Assembly (NCBI RefSeq): GCF_902702935.1
Contig: NZ_LR738855.1
Span: 1,612,001-1,676,000, forward strand
DNA: 64,000 nt
Direction of reading: 5' to 3'
Origin: Corynebacterium rouxii
GTDB lineage: Bacteria; Actinomycetota; Actinomycetes; Mycobacteriales; Mycobacteriaceae
A model generated the notes under the pieces. The model saw only the letters and a list, made by a program, of their open reading frames with translations. It had not been told where the DNA came from and did not search any database. The position numbers and the translations under genes are program-made. The first letter of the stretch is position 1, and each line of letters begins with the position of its first letter. Positions 50,443 through 59,407 of this stretch are shown in pieces.

Positions 50443-51060
50443 TTACTGAATGAAGTAAATCGTGATGAACAGACCAATCCACACGACGTCAACGAAATGC
50501 CAGTAGTAAGAGACAACCATGGCTGCGGTTGCCTGCGCTGGCGTAAACTTTGACTTAGACAGTCGGAGCAAAACCACGACGAAGGCCAACGCACCGGCAA
50601 GAACATGTGCCGCGTGGAAGCCAGTCGTGATAAAGAACGACGATCCATAGACACTACTCTGGATGGTCATACCGTGCTCTACCAAGTGGAAGTACTCATA
50701 GGCCTGACCGACCAAGAAGATCGCACCCAACAGGATGGTCAAGGAGAACCAGCGGCGGACACCGAATACGTCACCACGCTCTGCTGCGAACACACCAAAC
50801 TGAGCCGTCACAGACGACGAAACCAGGATGATTGTAATCACCAAAGCATAAGGAACGTTGAGGTGGTGTGCACCCTCCTTCCACGAACCATTACCGATAC
50901 CGTTTGCACGCGAGGTGAAGTACATCGCGAACAAGCCGGCAAAGAACATCAATTCCTGAGACAGGAACACAATCGTGCCGACACTAACCATATTGGGTCG
51001 GTTAAGTGCCGCAACACGTTGTGGTGCTGCCATATCTTTATTTCCAATTGCGCTCGTCAC
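50443..51060 (-). CDS. ctaE: cytochrome c oxidase subunit III
   Basis: The 205-residue protein has five membrane helices and family features such as [25 protein letters not shown] and [14 protein letters not shown]. It is the third core subunit of the aa3-type oxidase. It heads the ctaE-qcrC-qcrA-qcrB set; 82 bases separate it from qcrC. Subunit I (ctaD) is not in the window, as in relatives, where it lies elsewhere. Confidence 0.96.
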   Translation of the reverse strand: MTSAIGNKDMAAPQRVAALNRPNMVSVGTIVFLSQELMFFAGLFAMYFTSRANGIGNGSWKEGAHHLNVPYALVITIILVSSSVTAQFGVFAAERGDVFGVRRWFSLTILLGAIFLVGQAYEYFHLVEHGMTIQSSVYGSSFFITTGFHAAHVLAGALAFVVVLLRLSKSKFTPAQATAAMVVSYYWHFVDVVWIGLFITIYFIQ

Positions 51061-51598
51061 GCTAATAAGTATGGTCTTTTGATTGGCCTAAGTCACTTTT
51101 TGCCCCCGCAACTTTAGTTTGCTGGTAGGCGCAATATTTTGTTAGTGATGCAAACTTGATTTCAAAATTTTTTAGAAATTTCCGGGAACTTTTTACCATC
51201 AACATCCGACGCGCTATTTTCGCAGGTCACAGGGGTTGAATTATGGTCCACATTTTACAAACGTTCCCCCTATCTTCCGCCGATGCAACTGAGTGTGATT
51301 ATTTTGCAAAAATCTACGAGTTCATATGTGGGTTATCTCACATCGAGAAGGGTGGATTATCGGCCGGCTACAACTTTTGATCGAACCCCCACCACCTGCA
51401 CAAATCTCATCGCCAATAGCCGGTAAATACCTAATTCAAATACTGTGGGAAATATTTCTCCGGTTTCCGGGAACTTTTTACACCACCCCGCCGACAGCAA
51501 CTTCTTAACCCTATTTCGTCACTATACGAAAATAGAAAAGGCTAGTGCCACCCTCTAGCAGGGATAGCACTAGCCAGAACTAGCGTTAAGAAAAGCTC
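51061..51598. other. 538-bp region between ctaE and ctaF with a duplicated motif
   Basis: No convincing gene is present. An identical 18-mer (TTTCCGGGAACTTTTTAC) occurs twice on the plus strand, at 51179-51196 and 51464-51481, each followed at the same distance by CCGAC. In each copy GGGAAC and CGAC are 17 bases apart, as in ECF-sigma promoters. For ctaE itself, CATAAT near 51240 on the minus strand is a possible -10. A 60-residue open frame at 51326-51508 has no support. Confidence 0.6.
51540..51575 (-). terminator. terminator of ctaF
   Basis: GGCTAGTGC (51540-51548) pairs with GCACTAGCC (51567-51575), with an inner CCCT/AGGG stem; the minus-strand exit is CTTTTCTATTTTC. It ends the ctaC-ctaF transcript. 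Confidence 0.8.
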
Positions 51599-52030
51599 TT
51601 AGTGCTTTTCCTTAGGAATTCCGTACTGCAGATTCAGCATGGTGGTCGTGTAGATCAACAAAACAGCACCGATCGCAATCAACCAGTAGTGCATGTAAAC
51701 GATACCGAAACCAAGCACCGCAATAGCTCCACTCATAGCCAATGGCCAGATAGAACTTGGGCTGAAGAATCCCAAGGTGCCTGCCGCATCAGCGACTTCA
51801 GCTTCTTCCCAGTCCTCAGGAAGAACGTCAATTCGATTCTCAGTGAAGTGAAGGTAGCCGCCCAGCATGACCGTGAGCAAAGTACCCAAGATCATGCAGA
51901 CTCCGCCTGCCCACTCGTAGCCAACCATGTAGCCAGAATCTTCAACGTGCATGGTGGCGAAGAGGTAAATGATCGCCATGATGGCAAGGAAGGTTGCCAT
52001 CGAGTACATGATCTTTGATGTAGCCTTCAT
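51599..52030 (-). CDS. ctaF: cytochrome c oxidase subunit IV (actinobacterial)
   Basis: The 143-residue protein has four membrane helices and the loop motif [23 protein letters not shown] found in actinobacterial oxidase subunit IV. It is a structural subunit of the aa3 oxidase; its ATG lies 23 bases after the ctaC stop, so the two are co-transcribed. Confidence 0.93.
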
Positions 52031-52053
52031 GTTCTCTTACTTCTCCTTATTAA

Positions 52054-53142
52054 TTACGCCGCAGCGGTATCGTCGAAGTTCTCGCCATCACGCGTAGCGC
52101 GCTCCGAGTTGAATGGGTGGGTGCTGGTTGCGTATGGAGCCTCACCGATCGACTTCAAAGCCTCCGAGTTGGTTGCCTGTGGGTTGTCGTTACGGAACTT
52201 GAGGTACTGAGCAAATTTCTCAGGAGATACAACGCGGATTTCGAAGTTCATCATTGCGTGGTAGGTACCGCACATTTCTGCACAACGACCCACGAATGCG
52301 CCTTCCTTTTCAATCTTCTCGATCTGGAACCTACGCTGCTGCTTGTTCTGCTCTGGGTGGTTGTAGGCGTCACGCTTGAAAAGGAACTCAGGAACCCAGA
52401 AAGCGTGGGATACGTCTGCAGAAGCTAGATCGAATTCAACCGGAGTATTGGAAGGAAGAACCAAAACTGGAATTTCTTCAGAGGTACCCAAGGTTTCGAT
52501 CTTATTGAAGTGAAGGTAGGAGGTATCCGTCTTGGAACGTCCGTTGATTGGGTTCGGGTTGTCGCCGCCCTGATCGACTTTAGTCTTCTCAGCTGCTTCC
52601 TGACGCTTCTCGTCGGTACCAACATAATCGGAACCGGTTGGGGAAAGCTCACCGGCAACCTTGGCGTATCCGAACTTCCAGTTCCACTGGTATCCGGTGA
52701 CGTCAACAGTAACCTTTGGATCCTTGTCCATCGCCGTGACCTTGTCCTGGGTTTGCACCGTGAAGAAGAACAATGCCATAACAATGATGATTGGGACGAT
52801 GGTAAGCACAAGCTCCAATGGGATGTTGTACTGAGTCTGGCGTGGGAATTCATCCTTACCAGCCTTCTTTGCGCGCTTTGCGCTCCATGAGAACATGCCA
52901 TAGATAAACAGGCCCCACATGATAAAGCCGATAATCCATGCCGTTACCCAAACCCAAACCCAAAAGTTGTACATCGAGGTAGCTTCTGGGGTAATGCCCT
53001 TTGGCCACCCGAATCCCAAAGCGGTACCCAATGGGCCGCCTGGAGCCTCAACGTCACAACCCGCAAGAGCTAGGCCACCAAAACCGATGACGCTGCCAAG
53101 CAGAGCCTTACGGACTGTGCCACGCTTTTCCTGCTGTTCCAC
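52054..53142 (-). CDS. ctaC: cytochrome c oxidase subunit II
   Basis: The 362-residue subunit carries the CuA centre. The N-terminus is a lipoprotein signal (lipobox LAGC, about residue 29), two membrane helices follow (about 60-125), and the cupredoxin domain has the copper ligands in VSHAFWVPEF (about residue 245) and GRCAEMCGTYHAMM (about 287-300). A charged insertion of about 30 residues (EKRQEAAEKTKVDQGGDN) precedes the CuA domain and is typical of the corynebacterial protein. It accepts electrons from QcrC. Confidence 0.96.
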   Translation of the reverse strand: MEQQEKRGTVRKALLGSVIGFGGLALAGCDVEAPGGPLGTALGFGWPKGITPEATSMYNFWVWVWVTAWIIGFIMWGLFIYGMFSWSAKRAKKAGKDEFPRQTQYNIPLELVLTIVPIIIVMALFFFTVQTQDKVTAMDKDPKVTVDVTGYQWNWKFGYAKVAGELSPTGSDYVGTDEKRQEAAEKTKVDQGGDNPNPINGRSKTDTSYLHFNKIETLGTSEEIPVLVLPSNTPVEFDLASADVSHAFWVPEFLFKRDAYNHPEQNKQQRRFQIEKIEKEGAFVGRCAEMCGTYHAMMNFEIRVVSPEKFAQYLKFRNDNPQATNSEALKSIGEAPYATSTHPFNSERATRDGENFDDTAAA

Positions 53143-53568
53143 GCGCGTTTGCCTTCCTGTCGCACTAGTTCTTGAGACACCCCGCTACTCTCCCCCACAC
53201 AGTAAATGCGCAGAAGATCACACAGAGGTCTATCTATATATAGCGAGGATAGTCGATACTCACTTCTTTTCCTTAATAAATAACAACGGCTTCCCCCGCC
53301 ATTTTCATGGGATTTTGCCGGAAATCGGCGGTTTTTACCTCTTTGCCCTAACGCAACGAAGTTTCACCTGCTTTTTACGTGATAGATGTCACATTGATTT
53401 TCGGCGATATCATCCAAACGTATAACCACCCCCGCGGGATCACCCACTTGGTTGAATTATTCACCCATTGTTCCCTCATTACGCGGTAGCGATTCAATCC
53501 CCCATCGCAGTTTCGGGGTAACGTAAGACAATCCGGAAGTTACCAATAGACGAGGAGGATCTGCTCAC
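53143..53568. promoter_or_regulatory. divergent ctaC / asnB regulatory region
   Basis: About 430 bases between two divergent starts contain the palindrome CTATATATAG at 53234-53243 (overlapping a likely ctaC -10) and a small GCCG/CGGC hairpin near 53315. GAGGAGGA lies upstream of the asnB start. No confident -35/-10 pair could be picked for asnB. Confidence 0.45.
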
Positions 53569-55491
53569 ATGTGTGGACTTCTAGGCATGCTCTCCAGCAC
53601 AGGACAGGCCAGTAAGTATGTAGCTGCTATAGAAAGTGCTTTGCCGTGCATGCACCACCGAGGCCCTGACGAAGCAGGTACTTGGCATGACGACCATGCA
53701 GTTTTTGGCTTTAATCGCCTGTCGATCATTGATCTCGAGCATTCTCACCAGCCCTTACGATGGGGGCCTGAAGGCGAGCCCGACCGTTATGCCATGACTT
53801 TTAATGGCGAGATCTACAACTACGTAGAGCTACGAAAAGAACTTCAAGACCTCGGCTACACCTTTAACACTTCAGGCGACGGCGAAACTATTGCTGTCGG
53901 TTTCCACCACTGGGGAGCAGATGTAGTTCTCCACTTGCGCGGAATGTTTGGTATTGCAATTTGGGACACCAAAGAGCAACGCCTGTTCTTGGCCCGCGAT
54001 CAATTTGGCATCAAGCCGTTGTACTTTGCCACCACCGAAGCTGGCACCGTTTTCGCCTCGGAGAAAAAGTGCATCTTGGACATGGCAGATGCCATTGATC
54101 TAGATCTGGGGCTTGACCAACGAGCCATCGAGCACTATATCGATCTCCAATACGTTCCAGAGCCTGAGAGTCTTCATCAGCACATTCGACGCTTGGAGTC
54201 TGGTTGCTTTGCTTTCGTTTCTCTTGGAGGACGTGTCGAACAGACTCGTTACTTCCGTCCCCAGTTCCCGGCACAAGAGTTTCCAAAGGACAAGGAACAA
54301 GACCTCTTCGATCGAATTGCCAAGGCCCTAGAAGATAGCGTCGAAAAGCACATGCGTGCCGACGTCACTGTCGGATCCTTCCTTTCTGGGGGCATCGACT
54401 CCACTGCGATCGCAACTTTGGCAAAACGCCACAATCCCAACCTCTTGACATTCACCACTGGATTCGAGCGTGAGGGTTACTCAGAAGTTGATGTCGCCGC
54501 AGAATCAGCTGCCGCCATTGGCGTCGAACATATCGTTAAGATTGTCTCCCCCGAGGAATATGCCAATGCCATTCCTCAAATCATGTGGTATTTGGATGAT
54601 CCAGTAGCCGATCCTTCCCTAGTCCCACTATTCTTCGTTGCCCAAGAAGCCCGTAAGCACGTCAAAGTTGTGCTGTCAGGCGAAGGAGCAGACGAATTGT
54701 TTGGTGGGTATACCATTTACAAAGAGCCCCTATCACTTGCTCCATTTGAAAAGATTCCTTCCCCACTACGCCGAGGTCTTGGCAAAGTCGCCGAAGTTTT
54801 CCCTGAGGGCATGCGTGGTAAATCCTTGCTCCAACGAGGTTCGATGACGATGGAAGAGCGTTATTACGGAAACGCTCGTTCCTTCAATTTTGATCAAATG
54901 AAGCGCGTTATCCCATGGGCTAAGAAAGAATGGGATCACCGCGAAGTCACCGCACCGATCTATGCACAGTCCGAGCACATGGATCCAGTTGCACGAATGC
55001 AGCATTTGGATCTTTTCACGTGGATGCGCGGCGATATTCTCGTCAAGGCTGACAAGATCAACATGGCTCACTCTTTGGAGCTTCGCGTCCCATTCTTAGA
55101 CAAAGAGGTATTTGCGGTTGCTGAAACCATCCCTTATGACCTCAAGATTGCTAACGGAACGACCAAATATGCGTTGCGTAAGGCCATGGAACAAATCGTT
55201 CCGCCGCACGTGCTGCACCGCAAGAAGCTCGGATTCCCAGTCCCTATGCGCCACTGGCTAGCCGGCGATGAGCTGTTCGGTTGGGCTCAAGACACCATCA
55301 ATGAGTCGATGACCGACCAATACTTTGACAAGGCAGCAGTCTTAGCCATGCTCAATGAGCACAAGAATGGTGTATCTGATCATTCCCGCAGGCTATGGAC
55401 AGTCCTTGCCTTTATGATTTGGCACGGTATTTTCGTCGAGCACCGCATTGATCCAGGCATCGAGAAACGCGATTATCCTGTGTATCTATAA
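53569..55491 (+). CDS. asnB: glutamine-hydrolysing asparagine synthetase AsnB/LtsA
   Basis: The 640-residue amidotransferase begins MCGLLGML, exposing Cys2 as glutaminase nucleophile; the N-terminal domain contains RGPDEAG and FNGEIYNYVELR. The synthetase domain has the ATP-binding SFLSGGIDSTAIA (about residue 266). In C. glutamicum the equivalent gene ltsA, also next to ctaC, is linked to lysozyme sensitivity and glutamate excretion and is thought to amidate meso-diaminopimelate in peptidoglycan rather than make free asparagine. It is monocistronic with a strong terminator. Confidence 0.93.
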   Translation: MCGLLGMLSSTGQASKYVAAIESALPCMHHRGPDEAGTWHDDHAVFGFNRLSIIDLEHSHQPLRWGPEGEPDRYAMTFNGEIYNYVELRKELQDLGYTFNTSGDGETIAVGFHHWGADVVLHLRGMFGIAIWDTKEQRLFLARDQFGIKPLYFATTEAGTVFASEKKCILDMADAIDLDLGLDQRAIEHYIDLQYVPEPESLHQHIRRLESGCFAFVSLGGRVEQTRYFRPQFPAQEFPKDKEQDLFDRIAKALEDSVEKHMRADVTVGSFLSGGIDSTAIATLAKRHNPNLLTFTTGFEREGYSEVDVAAESAAAIGVEHIVKIVSPEEYANAIPQIMWYLDDPVADPSLVPLFFVAQEARKHVKVVLSGEGADELFGGYTIYKEPLSLAPFEKIPSPLRRGLGKVAEVFPEGMRGKSLLQRGSMTMEERYYGNARSFNFDQMKRVIPWAKKEWDHREVTAPIYAQSEHMDPVARMQHLDLFTWMRGDILVKADKINMAHSLELRVPFLDKEVFAVAETIPYDLKIANGTTKYALRKAMEQIVPPHVLHRKKLGFPVPMRHWLAGDELFGWAQDTINESMTDQYFDKAAVLAMLNEHKNGVSDHSRRLWTVLAFMIWHGIFVEHRIDPGIEKRDYPVYL

Positions 55492-55519
55492 GCGATAGCT
55501 TGCTAAGCAACCCCCATAT

Positions 55520-55575
55520 AAAAAGATCCCGCTAGTCTCCTAGAAAAAGTAACGGAGAACTAGCGGGATCTTTTT
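55520..55575. terminator. bidirectional terminator between asnB and erpA
   Basis: A perfect inverted repeat of 17 bp (55520-55536 with 55559-55575) that starts with A5 and ends with T5, with an inner CTCC/GGAG pair, lies between two convergent genes. Confidence 0.93.
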
Positions 55576-55583
55576 ATTTACGT

Positions 55584-55928
55584 TTAGTTAAACGAATCAC
55601 CACAAGCGCAAGAGCCTGTAGCGTTCGGATTATCAATGGTAAAGCCTTGGGATTCAATCGTGTCAGCAAAGTCGATCGTCGCACCAGCAAGATAAGGCAC
55701 CGACATCTTGTCAACGACTAGGCGAACGCCGCCGACCTCATCAAACTTATCTCCGTCGAGGTCACGATCATCAAAATAAAGCTGGTAACGCAAACCAGCG
55801 CAGCCACCTGGCTGAACCGCGATGCGCAGCGAAAGGTCGGTACGACCCTCCTGCTCCAGCAAAGCTTTAGCTTTTGCAGCAGCAGCATCGCTCAAAATAA
55901 CGCCTGTATTGGAAGCAGGTGCAGTCAT
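55584..55928 (-). CDS. erpA: iron-sulfur cluster insertion protein (ErpA/HesB family)
   Basis: The 114-residue A-type carrier has the three conserved cysteines in GGCAGLRY (about residue 43) and the C-terminal SCACGDSF (about 107-110). It receives Fe-S clusters and delivers them to apo-proteins; the Rieske protein in this window would be one plausible client (inference). It is convergent with asnB and divergent from the DUF3043 gene. Confidence 0.93.
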   Translation of the reverse strand: MTAPASNTGVILSDAAAAKAKALLEQEGRTDLSLRIAVQPGGCAGLRYQLYFDDRDLDGDKFDEVGGVRLVVDKMSVPYLAGATIDFADTIESQGFTIDNPNATGSCACGDSFN

Positions 55929-56132
55929 GTTTCTCCTTCAATTTTTATAGCTCCGGTGTTGAAAAATATTTTGCAACACCGTGGGTAGAACCTAGGGTAT
56001 CGCACCTTGGTGCATGATCGCACAATGCAGTTACCGATGCTGGTACCAACGGCGTACCCCCAATGTTTATTCCGCACTGATTCTCTGCTCCCATATCTGG
56101 CTGGTCTGTTCCACTTTTCGGCTGATTGCTTG

Positions 56133-56146
56133 TAGCCTAGAACCCG
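56133..56146 (+). promoter_or_regulatory. -10 element for a leaderless DUF3043 transcript
   Basis: TAGCCT at 56133-56138 is 7 bases before GTG 56146, with no ribosome site between, so transcription probably starts at the GTG. Confidence 0.5.
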
Positions 56147-56820
56147 TGAAAACCCCAAGTGACAATTCCCCTGAATCACCTGAAGCTCAAAGCGCTTCTG
56201 TATTGCACGATTCTAAGGCATATACCCCAAAGAAGGGACGCCCTACTCCGACGCGTAAAGAAGCAGAGATTCACGCTGGATCCTTCCGTTCTCGTTATTC
56301 CCCCAACGAAACGTGGAATGAGGATCGCAAAAAGCGTAAAGAGCTCAAAGCTTCTATGACCAAAGAAGAGTGGAAGGCTTACAAGAAAAAGCAGGCTGAT
56401 GCTTCCAAGCAGAGGCGTCGCGAAGCCCAAAGGGCTATGGATAGTGGCGATGAGCGCTATCTGTTGCCTCGTGATCGTGGTGAAGAACGACGTTATATCC
56501 GCAACCTCGTGGATTCCAAGCGATACATCAATAACCTTATGATGCCTCTCGCCCTAGCCTTGCTCGTCGTTATGCTTTTCGGCAACAAGTTTCCTGCCGT
56601 CACCGCAATGATTTCCACCGGCGCTCTCGTCGTAATCTTGGTTTTCCTTTTGGAAGGTATTTTGCTTGGTCGCAAGGCCGCACGCATGGCTCGTGAGAAA
56701 TTCCCGCATACCTCTGAATCTGCGTTCTCTCTCGGATTCTATGCCTATGGTCGCGCAACACAGCCACGCCGCTGGCGCACTCCAAAGCCACAGGTCAATA
56801 TCGGAGATAAGGTTTCCTAA
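56146..56820 (+). CDS. DUF3043 membrane protein
   Basis: From GTG 56146 the protein has 224 residues and begins with an acidic/polar stretch, then the conserved KGRPTPTRKEAE motif of DUF3043, a strongly basic helical region (MTKEEWKAYKKKQADASKQRRREAQRAMDSGDERYLLPRDRGEERRYIRNLVDS) and two membrane helices at about 132-175. The long open frame upstream to 56014 reads through the predicted promoter. Its TAA is directly followed by the cobU ATG. Family function is unknown. Confidence 0.88.
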   Translation: MKTPSDNSPESPEAQSASVLHDSKAYTPKKGRPTPTRKEAEIHAGSFRSRYSPNETWNEDRKKRKELKASMTKEEWKAYKKKQADASKQRRREAQRAMDSGDERYLLPRDRGEERRYIRNLVDSKRYINNLMMPLALALLVVMLFGNKFPAVTAMISTGALVVILVFLLEGILLGRKAARMAREKFPHTSESAFSLGFYAYGRATQPRRWRTPKPQVNIGDKVS

Positions 56821-57369
56821 ATGCTCACGCTGGTGTTGGGCGGAGCACGCTCGGGAAAATCGGCGTTCGCGGAACAGCTCGTGGGGACACGATCGTGCCT
56901 CTACGTGGCCACGGCGCGTCCTTTCGAGGGAGAATTCGACGCAGACTTTCGTTCTCGGATTGCCACACATGTCGAGCGACGTCCTAAATATTGGGACACC
57001 GATGACCAACACGATCTCATCGAGATCCTTAAAAACGAGCAGCCAGATCACGACACACTACTGGTCGACGATCTTGGCACATGGCTCACACACATTCTTG
57101 ACACTCATCAAGCATGGGACGACCCAGCTCAGTTAGTTTCTGCTGTGAGCGACGACCTCGTTGCAGTGCTTTCTGCTGCTGGCAAGAACCGAGACGTCAT
57201 AGTGGTGAGCCCAGAAGTTGGAATGGGCATTATTCCTTCTCACCCAGCTGGTCGACGCTTTCGCGACTCTATCGGAAAAGTGAACGCTGCTGTGGCAGCC
57301 TGCTGCGACCGAGTGGTGCTCGTCGTTGCAGGATTGGCACTAGAGTTGAAACCCGTAAGTGACGACTAG
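56821..57369 (+). CDS. cobU: adenosylcobinamide kinase / guanylyltransferase
   Basis: The 182-residue bifunctional enzyme phosphorylates adenosylcobinamide and then transfers GMP. The P-loop GGARSGKSAFAEQL starts at residue 7, and RIATHVERRPKYW (about residue 44-56) carries the His that becomes guanylylated. DDLGTWLT follows at about 82. It abuts DUF3043 (TAA-ATG) and overlaps no other frame except the first codons proposed for cobT, which starts downstream. Confidence 0.93.
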   Translation: MLTLVLGGARSGKSAFAEQLVGTRSCLYVATARPFEGEFDADFRSRIATHVERRPKYWDTDDQHDLIEILKNEQPDHDTLLVDDLGTWLTHILDTHQAWDDPAQLVSAVSDDLVAVLSAAGKNRDVIVVSPEVGMGIIPSHPAGRRFRDSIGKVNAAVAACCDRVVLVVAGLALELKPVSDD

Positions 57370-57418
57370 TGCCAACAACTTTCATTATCTATTGCTCCAC
57401 GCTTCAAGGAGATATCTG

Positions 57419-58489
57419 ATGCAGCCTTCGGACTTTTTTCCAAAGATTGACTACCCAGATGAAGACCTAGCTCAGCAGGCTCGCGAGCTGCAACTTAATC
57501 TGACGAAACCTACGGGGTCATTATCGCGGCTTGAGGATCTTGGTGTGTGGTTGTCTTCATGCCAAGGTCAGGTTCCACCGCATCATATTTCCCGCCCTCG
57601 CATGGTAATTTTTGCAGGTGACCATGGCATCGCATTAAATAGCGTATCGCCCTACCCCATTGAAGTATCGCTGCAGATGGCCGAAAATATCCGCAATGGC
57701 GGGGCCGGTATCAACGCGATTTCGAATGCTTCCGGAATCGGCGTGCGAGTTGCCGATATTTCACTGAACCACGATGTGGATGGCCCAGAGCGCGTCTCTC
57801 GGTCGTGCGGCTCTATCGATCATGAAGATGCGATGACCGAAGAGCAATTGGTGCGTGCCATTGAAATCGGTAAGTGTATCGCTGACGAGGAAATCGACGC
57901 TGGGGCCGATCTTCTTATGGCTGGAGACTTGGGCATTGGTAACACCACCCCTTCAGCTGTCATCATCGGACTTTTCACAAATCAAGAACCTGTTGTGGTT
58001 ACTGGTCGCGGTTCTGGAGTAGACGATGAGGGATGGAAGCGCAAAGTCGCAGCCGTTCGCGATGCGATGTTCCGTGTGCGCAAACATCGCGATGATCCGC
58101 TAGCAATTATGCAGAAGGTAACCTCCCCTGAGCTGGTAGCTATGGGCGCTTTTATCGCTCAAGCTGCGGTGCGCCGCACCCCAGTTATTTTGGATGGTGT
58201 TGTTGTTACCGCATCAGCAATTTTGGCAGAGAACTTAGCCCCTGGTGCACGTAAGTGGATGCAGGCAGGACATCAATCAGCCGAACCCGCACATAAGTTC
58301 GCTTTAAGTTACTTGGGTCTAGAACCCCTACTCACATTGGGTCTTCGCTTGGGCGAAGGATCTGGTGCTGCTGCAGCCTTCCCATTGGTACAGATTGCCG
58401 CGCACATCATGACGGACATGGCAACGTTTGATGCTGCGGGTGTTTCTGGCAAAGGTGCAGTCCCTGCCAATCGCTCGATGAAACAGTAG
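57419..58489 (+). CDS. cobT: nicotinate-nucleotide--dimethylbenzimidazole phosphoribosyltransferase
   Basis: Started at ATG 57419, 6-7 bases after AAGGAG, giving 356 residues, the normal length. The enzyme activates the lower ligand 5,6-dimethylbenzimidazole to alpha-ribazole phosphate. LNLTKPTGSLSRLEDLG (about residue 22), IFAGDHGIA (about 63), MAGDLGIGNTTPSAV (about 170) and the catalytic-Glu region LGLRLGEGSGAAAA (about 305) are visible. The frame upstream to 57359 overlaps cobU and is not used. Confidence 0.94.
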   Translation: MQPSDFFPKIDYPDEDLAQQARELQLNLTKPTGSLSRLEDLGVWLSSCQGQVPPHHISRPRMVIFAGDHGIALNSVSPYPIEVSLQMAENIRNGGAGINAISNASGIGVRVADISLNHDVDGPERVSRSCGSIDHEDAMTEEQLVRAIEIGKCIADEEIDAGADLLMAGDLGIGNTTPSAVIIGLFTNQEPVVVTGRGSGVDDEGWKRKVAAVRDAMFRVRKHRDDPLAIMQKVTSPELVAMGAFIAQAAVRRTPVILDGVVVTASAILAENLAPGARKWMQAGHQSAEPAHKFALSYLGLEPLLTLGLRLGEGSGAAAAFPLVQIAAHIMTDMATFDAAGVSGKGAVPANRSMKQ

Positions 58490-58496
58490 TTTCTAT

Positions 58497-59321
58497 ATGT
58501 CTGGCAAAGCATCTTTTGTCGACGGTGAGCACGGGCCTGCGATTATCGAAGGCCCACTGACTGCGCTGAATTGGTTGACTATCTTGCCTGTTCCTAGTGC
58601 CACGGCATTCGATCGTGTCACAGGCGGACGCGTCATGGCATCTGTGCCCTTTATTGGCATTGTACTGGGAATTGTTGGCGGCGCTATCGCGTTCACTGCA
58701 ACGTCGCTCGGGGTGGCGTCGATAGTCGCTGCCACGGTCATCGTGTGTTTTTGGGAACTGTTTACACGATTTATGCATCTCGATGGGCTTGCCGACGTCT
58801 CCGATGCTTTAGGTTCCTATGCACCACCTGCGCGTGCGCGTGAAATTATTGCCGACCCAGCAACGGGACTGATCGGTATGGGCGCATGCCTTATCTCAAT
58901 TCTGATCCATATCAGTTCTTTCACTGCGCTTCTCGATGCTCGCCTCTGGTGGATGGTGATGATTACCCCGATGATCGGACGGTTTTGTGCCATCTTCGGG
59001 GCTCATTCATGTCTCAGCCCTATGAACCCCACTGGCTTTGGCGCAATGCTCATCGGCACAGTAAAAACGCGCACTATTATCGCGTGGTTATCCGTGCTCC
59101 TCGTTATATGCATCGGCGTTCCGCTCACCATGGATCGTAGCGAGCTGATCACCATTACCATCACAGGGTTGCTGTGCTCAGTAACTTTAACTTTGGTAGA
59201 AATTCGCCATATCCATCGCCGATTTGAAGGCATGAATGGTGATACCACCGGCTTTATCATGCATTCTGCGACTGCACTTTGTGCATTGGTCTTTGCCGTG
59301 GGCGTAGGCATAGTAGCTTAA
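58497..59321 (+). CDS. cobS: adenosylcobinamide-GDP ribazoletransferase (cobalamin synthase)
   Basis: The 274-residue membrane enzyme joins adenosylcobinamide-GDP to alpha-ribazole. About six membrane helices and the motifs ALNWLTILPVPSAT and FMHLDGLADVSDALGS (metal-binding Asp residues, about residue 93) are clear. No Shine-Dalgarno is seen before ATG 58497, only 7 bases after the cobT stop; an internal start cannot be excluded. cobU-cobT-cobS together cover the end of cobalamin assembly; genes for corrin ring synthesis are not in the window. Confidence 0.92.
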   Translation: MSGKASFVDGEHGPAIIEGPLTALNWLTILPVPSATAFDRVTGGRVMASVPFIGIVLGIVGGAIAFTATSLGVASIVAATVIVCFWELFTRFMHLDGLADVSDALGSYAPPARAREIIADPATGLIGMGACLISILIHISSFTALLDARLWWMVMITPMIGRFCAIFGAHSCLSPMNPTGFGAMLIGTVKTRTIIAWLSVLLVICIGVPLTMDRSELITITITGLLCSVTLTLVEIRHIHRRFEGMNGDTTGFIMHSATALCALVFAVGVGIVA

Positions 59322-59336
59322 AAACAGCAAGTAAAA

Positions 59337-59391
59337 AACGAGAGCCGACTCCCTCTGGATTGTATTCAGCAGAAGTCGGCTCACTCTCGTT
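59337..59391. terminator. bidirectional terminator between cobS and ilvE
   Basis: AACGAGAG (59337-59344) pairs with CTCTCGTT (59384-59391) and CCGACT with AGTCGG inside it, with a two-base bulge; the element lies between convergent genes. Confidence 0.8.
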
Positions 59392-59407
59392 ATAGGAGAG
59401 AAATTAC

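Noticed and set aside
51326..51508. A 60-codon open frame in the ctaE-ctaF gap
   Set aside because: No ribosome site and no membrane or domain signature; it overlaps the second copy of the duplicated motif.
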